This document shows, one piece after another, positions 1 to 5,830 of a stretch of DNA of 8,024 nt (its first letter is position 1; every line of letters begins with the position of its first letter). The notes under the pieces were generated by a model. The model was not told where the DNA came from and did not search any database. It worked only from the letters and a program-made list of their open reading frames with translations. Origin of the DNA: Chloroflexota bacterium (lineage in GTDB: Bacteria; Chloroflexota; Anaerolineae; Promineifilales; Promineifilaceae); contig QQUD01001017.1 in NCBI GenBank assembly GCA_008501785.1, positions 1 through 8,024 of the forward strand, read 5' to 3'. Both the position numbers and the translations under genes were made by a program.

Positions 1-92
1 CGCCCTCTTCAATTTCATGACGAAGAAGGGCGAGATAGGCGGGAGAAAACGTTGTGCGCTTTGCAGGGCCGATCTTCCCGCCTATCCCGCCC
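1..92. repeat. Nested inverted repeats at left edge
   Basis: Two overlapping stems are visible. CGCCCT (1-6) plus CTTC (7-10) pairs with GAAG (22-25) plus AGGGCG (27-32), leaving one bulged A at 26. A longer stem pairs GATAGGCGGGA (34-44) perfectly with TCCCGCCTATC (76-86). It extends through one A/C mismatch to GGGCG (28-32) with CGCCC (88-92), so 16 of 17 positions pair around a 31-base loop. GGGCG takes part in both stems, so they exclude each other. The right arm also contains TCCCGCC twice (76-82 and 85-91). There is no T-tract after the stem on either strand, so it is not a standard terminator. It lies downstream of the GH2 gene and may continue past the window edge. Confidence 0.7.
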
Positions 93-108
93 CTGGTATT
101 ATGATTTT

Positions 109-151
109 TGTAGTACATTAACAAAATTGGCATATGGGTTAAAGTACTACA
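109..151. repeat. Inverted repeat over the GH2 stop codon
   Basis: TGTAGTAC (109-116) pairs with GTACTACA (144-151). After one A/A mismatch, TTAAC (118-122) pairs with GTTAA (138-142), giving 13 of 14 paired positions and a 15-base loop. The GH2 stop codon (147-149) lies inside the right arm. On the minus strand the stem is followed by an A-rich stretch rather than Ts, so it does not meet the usual intrinsic terminator pattern. It could protect the 3' end of the mRNA, or be the edge of a repeat. Confidence 0.6.
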
Positions 152-2570
152 TGGTTATGCTGCAATCCAGCAACCCTGGTGATGTGGCGGTTAGTTTGAT
201 TTCTCCTGCTGCACCGGTGAGGGAGAGGTAGACCATGCACAGGCCGTGATAGGCTTTGCGTTGGTTAGATTTGTCGGGTTCGTGGCTGACGGGGTTGCCG
301 TTGCCGACGCCGAGAATGGTTGCGGGGCCGGTTACGTCGAAGGTGATAAGGTTGTCGGCTAGTGGGCAGATGTCGCCGTTGGTATCTTGAATTTCGGCGG
401 CAACGACGAGCACATCATCGGGGGCTGAGGGAGTGTTGAGCGGTAACGGCCGTAACACCACCCTCTCCGCCCCACCCGTCGTGCGGCGCACAGTGGTTAA
501 CACTTCCTGCCCATCCGCATCAAACCCTTTCGCAACCAGTTCACCCGGTTCGTAGGGAACCTGCCATTCCAGTCGGAAGTTTTCAGGCATCTCTTGTTGT
601 CCCAACGATTCGCCATTTAGCCATAATTCGACCGTTTGGCAATTGCTGTAACACCACACTTTGATGGTTTCGCCTTCACGCCCCTCCCAATTCCAGTGCG
701 GCATGATAAAGAGGTGCGGCGTTTTGGGTCGCCACCAACTGCGCAGATAGTGCGCCACTTCTTTGTAAAAGCCGCAGTAATCCAACACGCCAAAGCGAGT
801 AATAACGGAGGGCCAGTCATAGGGGAATGTTTCGCCGCGATAGTCGAAACCGGTCCAGACGAAGGTGCCAGCCATAAACGGCCGTTTCACACAATCCAAC
901 CACATCTCCTCAATCGAATAGCCCCACGGCGTGGCTGTGCCACCATACGCGCTAACAATGCCCTCAAATTCAGGATCACGCCAGAGCGCCGCATCTTTAG
1001 TGCGCCACCGTTCGCCAATAATAATGGGGTAGGGTGATTTATCTGCGGTGTATAGCCCACGTGTGGCCGCACCACCCCACGTTTCCGCGCCAAGCATCGG
1101 CCAGTCGGGGTATTTCTTGTGGAAAATGTCGTAGTTTTCGCTTTTTTGGTCGCTGCGATAGTTGCTGCCCCATACGTCAAAATGAAAATCGGCTGCATCG
1201 TGAATGTCGCAAATATCGATCCACATCATGTTCATGGCGTAGGTTGTGGGGCGTGACGGGTCCAGCTTGTGTGCCAAGTGCTGCATTCGACGGAACATGT
1301 TGATGCCAATTTCGGTATGCTGCACGATCATTTCTTCGTTGCCCAGGCTCCACAATATAATAGAAGGGTGGTTGCGATCTCGCAGCAGTACGCTCTCAAG
1401 CTGGGTTAGCATTTCATCGGACGCACCGGGTAAACGCACCTCGTCCATGAACAGCACGCCCAATTCGTCGCACGCATCGAGCAGCGCCGGATCGGGTGGG
1501 TTATGGCTGGCGCGAATGGCATTGACGCCCATCTCTTTCAAACGTGCTACGCGCCATTTTTGCAGCGAGGCAGGCACAGCTACGCCAACCGCTGCATGGT
1601 CCTGGTGGCAGCAGACACCTTTCAACTTCATTGGTTCGCCATTGAGTGAGAAGCCGGTTTCGGGGTCAAAGTGAAAGAAATGAATGCCAAAGCACGTTTT
1701 ATATTGATCAACAAGTTTGCCATCGACGTGAATGGTCGTGATCAAGGTGTACTGGACGGGGTTTTCTAGCCGCCAGAGTTGAGGGTAGGGAATACGGCCG
1801 TTTACTGTCACAACCCCTTTTTCTATTGCATCGATGTTGATGGTTTGGGTAGGGAGATTAGTTACGGCCGTTTCATCCCCAAAAACAACCGCATTTTCTA
1901 CCACACAGCTAACCGAATCGTAGCGCATATTGGCAACAGTAATCTCAGCTTGAACGCGTCCAGGATTGTCAGCGGAACCCGTTTGCACAAAAGTTCCCCA
2001 CTGCGGTACATGCACATCAGCCGTTTTCACCAGCCGCACGCTGCGGTAAATGCCGCCGCCTTCATAGCTCCATAACTCATTGTCGGTGGCATCGACAAGC
2101 ACCGCGAGGCTGTTTTTGCCACCAAAATAACTAATTTCGGTCACATCAAAACCAAACGAGGTGTAGCCGCTTAAGTGCCGCCCTACAAAATGGCCGTTCA
2201 TGAAGATTTGGCAGTTGCGATAAACGCCATCAAACTCCAAGTGAATCCGTTTGCCTTTGTCGGATGCTGGCAGCGAAAAATGTTTGATATAAATCGCCTT
2301 GCCCCGTTTCAGTGCGCCCGTTTTCACAGACGCTTCTGGCGTAAATTCACCTTCTATCACAAAGTCATGGGGCAAATCTACCTGTCGCCACTGATCGACG
2401 CCGGGTGTGTCTGGTTTGGAGGGGCCATGATTGCCCGTTTTTTGCCAGAGGCTGGTTTCGTCGTTGATGATTTGCACATTGCCGTGCAGCCTGATTTCGT
2501 CGGCCAGCTCATCACCTAACTGAAAATACCATTGTTTGTTGAGGGAAAGAACTTCTCGTTGGTTTGTCAT
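147..2570 (-). CDS. Glycoside hydrolase family 2, beta-galactosidase type
   Basis: This is a retaining glycosidase of family GH2, most likely a beta-galactosidase or close relative, of 807 residues from the ATG at 2570. An N-terminal jelly-roll sugar-binding domain (about residues 10-185) carries the family motif WSYEGGGIYR. It is followed by an Ig-like domain (about 185-295), a TIM barrel (about 300-605) and C-terminal beta domains of DUF4982/Big type (about 615-805). The likely acid/base is Glu412 in SLGNEE and the likely nucleophile is Glu496 in MLGAETWG. LKGVCCHQDH and RASHNPPD are also typical of the barrel. No signal peptide is seen, so it is probably cytoplasmic. An upstream in-frame TTG at 2591 would add seven residues but has no Shine-Dalgarno. 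The ATG has only a weak GTGAG in front, so the start is not certain. The gene lies downstream of a fucosidase-sulfatase operon and is separated from it by a structured island, so it may be expressed separately. The sugar (galactose, glucuronate or mannose) cannot be fixed from sequence alone. Confidence 0.9.
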   Translation of the reverse strand: MTNQREVLSLNKQWYFQLGDELADEIRLHGNVQIINDETSLWQKTGNHGPSKPDTPGVDQWRQVDLPHDFVIEGEFTPEASVKTGALKRGKAIYIKHFSLPASDKGKRIHLEFDGVYRNCQIFMNGHFVGRHLSGYTSFGFDVTEISYFGGKNSLAVLVDATDNELWSYEGGGIYRSVRLVKTADVHVPQWGTFVQTGSADNPGRVQAEITVANMRYDSVSCVVENAVVFGDETAVTNLPTQTINIDAIEKGVVTVNGRIPYPQLWRLENPVQYTLITTIHVDGKLVDQYKTCFGIHFFHFDPETGFSLNGEPMKLKGVCCHQDHAAVGVAVPASLQKWRVARLKEMGVNAIRASHNPPDPALLDACDELGVLFMDEVRLPGASDEMLTQLESVLLRDRNHPSIILWSLGNEEMIVQHTEIGINMFRRMQHLAHKLDPSRPTTYAMNMMWIDICDIHDAADFHFDVWGSNYRSDQKSENYDIFHKKYPDWPMLGAETWGGAATRGLYTADKSPYPIIIGERWRTKDAALWRDPEFEGIVSAYGGTATPWGYSIEEMWLDCVKRPFMAGTFVWTGFDYRGETFPYDWPSVITRFGVLDYCGFYKEVAHYLRSWWRPKTPHLFIMPHWNWEGREGETIKVWCYSNCQTVELWLNGESLGQQEMPENFRLEWQVPYEPGELVAKGFDADGQEVLTTVRRTTGGAERVVLRPLPLNTPSAPDDVLVVAAEIQDTNGDICPLADNLITFDVTGPATILGVGNGNPVSHEPDKSNQRKAYHGLCMVYLSLTGAAGEIKLTATSPGLLDCSITM

Positions 2571-2662
2571 GCTGGACTCACATTTAATCAAAGATTTCGC
2601 AGTTGAATAAGAATTTGTGTGATCTAGGGTATTTACTTAGTCTTGCTTCGCCGAGGGCTGAT

Positions 2663-2709
2663 GGCGATTCAAAAATTAAAATGGTAATCAAACGGAGCTT
2701 TGAATCGCC
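2663..2709. repeat. Hairpin A, perfect 11-bp stem
   Basis: GGCGATTCAAA (2663-2673) pairs perfectly with TTTGAATCGCC (2699-2709) around a 25-base AT-rich loop. The loop carries ATGGTAA (2681-2687) and ACGGA (2692-2696), both complementary to the loop of the next hairpin. A competing 5-bp stem, TCGCC (2648-2652) with GGCGA (2663-2667), is possible. Confidence 0.75.
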
Positions 2710-2712
2710 TAA

Positions 2713-2766
2713 ATGAACCTGAAGAGCCATAAAATCCGTTTACCATATTATTTTCTTCAGGTTCAT
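2713..2766. repeat. Hairpin B, perfect 13-bp stem
   Basis: ATGAACCTGAAGA (2713-2725) pairs perfectly with TCTTCAGGTTCAT (2754-2766) around a 28-base loop. The loop contains TCCGTTTACCAT (2735-2746), which is complementary to the two loop segments of hairpin A with a 4-base bulge. Only three bases separate it from hairpin A. Confidence 0.75.
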
Positions 2767-2774
2767 AAGCCCCC

Positions 2775-2839
2775 GGCTACGAGATGGAAGGCCCTCCGGG
2801 CCTAAGTCCTAGCCCTGAAAGGGCTTCGATCTCGTAGCC
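2775..2839. repeat. Three-way-junction (cloverleaf-like) inverted repeat
   Basis: The outer stem GGCTACGAGAT (2775-2785) pairs perfectly with ATCTCGTAGCC (2829-2839). Inside are two small perfect hairpins with 6-bp stems and 3-base loops: AGGCCC-TCC-GGGCCT (2789-2803) and AGCCCT-GAA-AGGGCT (2811-2825). They are joined by a 7-base linker. The outer stem can also extend across a G/G mismatch by pairing GAAG (2787-2790) with CTTC (2824-2827), at the expense of the ends of the inner hairpins. Compact nested hairpins of this kind are typical of dispersed bacterial repeats. No known family was identified. Confidence 0.75.
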
Positions 2840-2895
2840 AGCGTTTACGCCCTGTCGAAGGTAGCTGCGCAATCTTTGATTGATTCATAACTCAC

Positions 2896-3192
2896 TTAAT
2901 CGAGGTGGAACATCTCTTCCATTTCTGACCACCATTCACCTTCTGCATGGTTTTCAACAGGTTCCTGACAAGGGTCGGTGTAGGTCCACCACTCTTGTGT
3001 TTTGGGATCGGCAGCCATTTTTGCCATATCTGTTTTAAAATCGTCGCCTAAATATTCGAAGTAGCTAAACAGCAGCCCGTTTTTATAGTAAATGGAGTAG
3101 TTGCGAATATTGCAGGCGGTGATGGTGCTTAACACCTCCGGCCAAACGGCGGCGTGTAAGGTTTTGTATTCTTCAGATTTTTCTTTTTCAGA
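2896..3192 (-). pseudogene. 5'-truncated L-rhamnose mutarotase remnant
   Basis: This is a second copy of the mutarotase at 4791-5114. Over the last 79 residues the two proteins match at 66 positions (about 84%) and share the same C-terminus, FHLD. The homology runs back to codon 13 (about 3183) and keeps the counterparts of Tyr18 and His22. It then stops, and an in-frame TGA lies at 3193-3195. The first 12 codons, including the start and first beta strand, are missing. The only later in-frame start is GTG at 3135, inside the conserved WPEV motif. It would lose Tyr18 and His22 and has no spaced Shine-Dalgarno. It is therefore most likely a dead remnant. Many differences from the intact copy are synonymous, so it was probably functional until fairly recently. 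It lies just downstream of the sulfatase. Confidence 0.8.
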
Positions 3193-3218
3193 TCAGCGTC
3201 ATCTGCGTTATCTGCGTC
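3192..3218. repeat. Three tandem 9-base units at the rhaM breakpoint
   Basis: The units are ATCAGCGTC (3192-3200), ATCTGCGTT (3201-3209) and ATCTGCGTC (3210-3218), followed by an AT-rich stretch up to the sulfatase stop. The block begins where homology of the truncated mutarotase ends. A direct repeat TTCAGAT (3172-3178 and 3187-3193) bridges the junction, which suggests microhomology. From memory, degenerate strings of this ATCTGCGT type are common as dispersed repeats in some environmental bacteria, but this could not be checked here. Confidence 0.6.
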
Positions 3219-3254
3219 CTATTTTTCTTAAAAAGCTTAATTTTCATATGCTCT

Positions 3255-4649
3255 TTAGTGACAGGGTTTGTCGTTAACGGCCGTTTGCAACCTCACCAAC
3301 TCCGCTTTCAAATCCACAACCACATCCGCATACGCCGCATCGTGGTAAACATTATTCAATTCATACGGGTCCTTTTCCAGATCAAACAGTTCCCATTCCG
3401 GCTCTGTTGCATCGCCGATTGCGCCTGGTTGGCCCAGTGCTTCACCGTAATAGTAAATGAGCTTGTAGCGCAGGGTGCGAATGCCGTAATGAGCAAACAC
3501 ATTGTGATGTGCGCGATGCATCCAGTAGCGATAATACATGCTCGTTTGCCAATCATCGGGAATTGTGTCACCTAAAATTGGCTGGAAATCACGCCCCTGG
3601 AAATGTTCGGGAATGGGAAGACTCGCATAAGCCAAAAACGTTGGTGCAAAATCAACATTGAGAATCATGTGATCATTCACACTGCCTGCTGCAATGGCGT
3701 GTGGATAGCGCATCACAAACGGCATCCGCAGCGACTCTTCGTACATAAAACGCTTGTCGTACCAACCGTGATCGCCCAGGAAAAAGCCCTGGTCAGAGGT
3801 ATATACGACGATGGTGTCGTCCGTTAGCCCTTCTGCATCCAAATAATCCAGCAGCCGCCCCACATTGTCGTCTACCGAAGCGACACAGCGCAGATAATCT
3901 TTGATGTAGCGCTGGTACATCCACCGTTTTCGATCTTTGGGTGACAAACCCTCGGGAACCGGCTCTTTCAAATCTGTAATGGTGAAATCGCGGTCAATTC
4001 GCATCGTGGCGGCTGCGGCTGCGGCTGCACGATTGCTGTAATCGTCCCACATCGTTTCCGGTTCGGGAATGTCGATGTCGTCATACATCGTGGCATGTTT
4101 GTCGTCTGGCTCCCAGGGGCGGTGCGGGGCTTTGTGATGGCACATGAGTAGAAACGGCCGTTCTCGATCCCGCCGCTCCAACCAATCCAACGAAAAATCC
4201 GTAATCAAATCCGTTGCATACCCTGCGTACTGCTTCTGTTCACCCATTTCAAACATCACCGGATCATGGTAGTCGCCCTGCCCAGGCAGCACATTCCAGT
4301 AATCGAACCCCGTTGGATCGGCGTGTCCGCCATGCCCCAAATGCCATTTGCCAACGATTGCGGTTTGGTAATCGGCGGCTTGCAGCATTTTAGGGAAGGT
4401 GGGTAAACGGCCGTCAAGCCTCGAATCCAGCGTCGTCACATCGTTGATGTGATTGTAAGTCCCCGTCAAAATCGTGGCGCGGCTGGGTGTGCAGATGGAA
4501 TTGGTGCAAAAACAGTTGTTAAAACGCACGCCGCCGTTAGCAATTCGATCTAAATTAGGGGTTTCATTGATGCGGCTGCCATAACAGCTCATGGCGTGTG
4601 CCGCATGATCATCGGTCATGATAAATAAAATGTTGGGGCGTTTCTTCAT
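3255..4649 (-). CDS. Type I (formylglycine-dependent) sulfatase
   Basis: This is a sulfatase of the alkaline-phosphatase superfamily, 464 residues long, which hydrolyses sulfate esters, probably on a sugar. The signature CTPSRATILTG starts at Cys53, the residue that must be converted to formylglycine. Other visible active-site elements are Asp13-Asp14 in MTDDH, Lys101 and His103 in GKWHLGHG, His172-Lys173 in HHKAPH, and Asp286-Gln287 in SDQGFFLGDHG for the metal. The C-terminal ELFDLEKDPYELNN is typical of the family. There is no signal peptide, so it is probably cytoplasmic, unlike many polysaccharide sulfatases. The start is supported by AGGAGG at 4657-4662, seven bases before the ATG. The maturation enzyme is not in the window. 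Two mutarotase copies flank the gene. It resembles glycosaminoglycan/mucin-type N-acetylglucosamine-6-sulfatase or sulfoglucosamine enzymes in general layout, but the exact substrate is not determined. An unusual run of seven alanines lies at residues 208-214. Confidence 0.93.
   Translation of the reverse strand: MKKRPNILFIMTDDHAAHAMSCYGSRINETPNLDRIANGGVRFNNCFCTNSICTPSRATILTGTYNHINDVTTLDSRLDGRLPTFPKMLQAADYQTAIVGKWHLGHGGHADPTGFDYWNVLPGQGDYHDPVMFEMGEQKQYAGYATDLITDFSLDWLERRDRERPFLLMCHHKAPHRPWEPDDKHATMYDDIDIPEPETMWDDYSNRAAAAAAATMRIDRDFTITDLKEPVPEGLSPKDRKRWMYQRYIKDYLRCVASVDDNVGRLLDYLDAEGLTDDTIVVYTSDQGFFLGDHGWYDKRFMYEESLRMPFVMRYPHAIAAGSVNDHMILNVDFAPTFLAYASLPIPEHFQGRDFQPILGDTIPDDWQTSMYYRYWMHRAHHNVFAHYGIRTLRYKLIYYYGEALGQPGAIGDATEPEWELFDLEKDPYELNNVYHDAAYADVVVDLKAELVRLQTAVNDKPCH
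4011..4028 (-). repeat. In-frame hexanucleotide repeat (poly-Ala)
   Basis: Three exact copies of GCAGCC on the coding strand, next to one more GCC, encode Ala208-Ala214 of the sulfatase. Short in-frame tandem repeats can change length by replication slippage without breaking the frame. Confidence 0.8.
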
Positions 4650-4740
4650 GGTTCACCCTCCTTTACTTTTCCTTCAAAAGGAATCCAACGTTTAACAGTA
4701 GGCTTGTAATGGAAATAGACTTGATCATTTGAATGCCGCG

Positions 4741-4758
4741 TGTGACTATTTGTTCACA
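4741..4758. promoter_or_regulatory. Possible operator, TGTGA-N8-TCACA
   Basis: An inverted repeat with 5-base arms TGTGA and TCACA lies in the 141-base gap between rhaM and the sulfatase, about 90 bases upstream of the sulfatase start. The arms match the CRP half-site, but the spacer is 8 instead of 6 bases, so a CRP site is doubtful. No convincing -35/-10 pair was found beside it. The gap is the longest one within the operon, so an internal regulatory point is plausible but unproven. Confidence 0.2.
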
Positions 4759-4790
4759 AGCATCTAAATTGAGTTTCTATTGCAACGCGT

Positions 4791-5114
4791 CTAGTCGAGG
4801 TGGAATAGTTCTTCCATGACTGACCACCATTCACCTTCTTCGTGATTTTCGACAGGTTCCTGACAGGGATCGGTATAGCTCCACCACTCTTTCGTTTTGG
4901 GATCGGCTGCCATTTTTGCATTATCAGCCTCGTAATCCTCACCAACATATTCGTAGTAACTAAAAAGCAGCCCATTTTTGTAATAGATAGAGTAATTGCG
5001 AATGTTGCAAGCCGTTATTGTTTCCAACACCTCTGGCCAGACGGCAGCGTGTAATCTTTTGTACTCCTCAAATTTCTCGGGTTTAACTTTGATAACCATT
5101 CCGTAGCGTTGCAT
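4791..5114 (-). CDS. rhaM: L-rhamnose mutarotase family protein
   Basis: This small protein of 107 residues belongs to the RhaM/YiiL (COG3254) family, which interconverts the alpha and beta anomers of L-rhamnose in the cytoplasm. The length fits the family (about 104 in E. coli). Tyr18 and His22, at the same positions as the catalytic residues in E. coli RhaM, sit in EEYKRLHAAVWPEV, followed by the conserved Trp-Trp pair at 77-78. The start is well supported by AAGGAGA at 5121-5127, six bases before the ATG. It lies 32 bases after the DUF624 gene and 141 bases before the sulfatase. With an alpha-L-fucosidase in the operon and no rhamnosidase visible, it may serve L-fucose or another 6-deoxysugar instead of rhamnose. 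That is inference. A truncated paralogue lies beyond the sulfatase. Confidence 0.9.
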   Translation of the reverse strand: MQRYGMVIKVKPEKFEEYKRLHAAVWPEVLETITACNIRNYSIYYKNGLLFSYYEYVGEDYEADNAKMAADPKTKEWWSYTDPCQEPVENHEEGEWWSVMEELFHLD

Positions 5115-5146
5115 TGTTGGTCTCCTTTTTAGAATTGTGTAGTTTT

Positions 5147-5791
5147 TTAATCTGTCGTTGATTCATTGTTTTTATCTTCTGGCATGAGGGCTTGTAAACG
5201 GCCGTATACGACCTGACACCCCAATACCGATGTCAAACTAATGCCCCCAAAGACCATAAGTGCGCCAGAAATGGCGCTGATGATCCAAATAATCACGGTG
5301 AAGAGCAGGAAAATGATAGAAAACAAGGGCGCTTGCAGTAACAGCACTGCTGCATTTTTCCAGGCTAGTTTCAGCGACATTTCATCTTGCCACATCAGTA
5401 CAGGAACCGTGTAAAGCTGAAGCATCAGCCACATGAGAGTAATAATGACGACAACGATTACGCCCCAGAAACCCCATGCAGTGCTTGACGAGCCATAGAA
5501 ACCAAACGCGGTGTACAGCACAAAATAAACAGCGAGATTCGTTAACATCCACAGCCAGCTAATGACAAATAGCGACCGATAGGATTTAAACATTTCTCTT
5601 GCTGAACTGGTACTCCCTTCGGCAACTTGCTTGTTTTGCTGATACATCGCAAAAATGGCTGGGGGTGCCAAAATAACGGTGAGGATACTGAGAAACCAGA
5701 CGATGTTCATCATCACCTGATTCCACCAGTCGCCCCACCAATTGCGTAGTGCGTTAAATGCAAGTCTGAAAAAATTGTACCAACGTATCAT
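5147..5791 (-). CDS. DUF624 (YesL-like) membrane protein
   Basis: This integral membrane protein has 214 residues and about five hydrophobic segments (about residues 27-49, 74-96, 106-132, 146-166 and 167-192). Its layout matches the DUF624/YesL family: an N-terminal amphipathic NFFRLAFNALRNWWG and a later KNAAVLLLQAPL segment before the last helices. The biochemical function of the family is unknown. Members recur next to ABC sugar transporters and polysaccharide degradation genes, for example YesL in the Bacillus subtilis rhamnogalacturonan cluster. Here it sits between an aldo/keto reductase (39-base gap) and rhaM (32-base gap). The start has AGAGGA at 5799-5804, seven bases upstream. No transporter gene is present in the window. 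It would be expected nearby if the protein works with sugar import. Confidence 0.8.
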   Translation of the reverse strand: MIRWYNFFRLAFNALRNWWGDWWNQVMMNIVWFLSILTVILAPPAIFAMYQQNKQVAEGSTSSAREMFKSYRSLFVISWLWMLTNLAVYFVLYTAFGFYGSSSTAWGFWGVIVVVIITLMWLMLQLYTVPVLMWQDEMSLKLAWKNAAVLLLQAPLFSIIFLLFTVIIWIISAISGALMVFGGISLTSVLGCQVVYGRLQALMPEDKNNESTTD

Positions 5792-5830
5792 CGACCATTC
5801 CTCTGTTTTTAATTTAGTAGAGGCGCTAAT

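Larger units (their letters stand above)
2586..2881. repeat. Structured island with terminal inverted repeats
   Basis: This 296-base stretch without a gene lies between GH2 and the rhaM remnant. Its ends are AATCAAAGATTTCGCA (2586-2601) and TGCGCAATCTTTGATT (2866-2881), inverted copies that match at 15 of 16 positions. Inside, in order, are a perfect 11-base-pair hairpin, a perfect 13-base-pair hairpin and a three-way-junction structure. Just outside, ACTCAC occurs on both sides (2576-2581 and 2890-2895), but at unequal distances from the ends, so it is a poor target-site duplication. The layout resembles a MITE-like or REP/BIME-like non-autonomous element. It could equally be a structured RNA within the transcript. 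There is no internal ORF with a recognisable product, no good promoter and no T-tract terminator. Confidence 0.5.

Noticed and set aside
109..151. Inverted repeat as an intrinsic terminator for GH2
   Set aside because: The stem is AT-rich and is followed by As, not Ts, on the minus strand.
636..2519. Plus-strand open frames opposite the GH2 gene
   Set aside because: They lie entirely antisense to a gene with clear GH2 domains and catalytic motifs, show no family features and have no convincing ribosome binding sites.
2571..2660. Promoter directly upstream of GH2
   Set aside because: No -35/-10 pair with reasonable match and spacing could be found by eye, so none is annotated.
2896..3135. 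Functional short mutarotase starting at GTG 3135
   Set aside because: The start falls within the conserved WPEV motif, has no spaced Shine-Dalgarno and would drop the Tyr18 and His22 counterparts, although homology continues upstream to codon 13.
3192..3218. CRISPR-like array
   Set aside because: The units are 9 bases long and directly abutting, with no spacers, and no cas genes are present.
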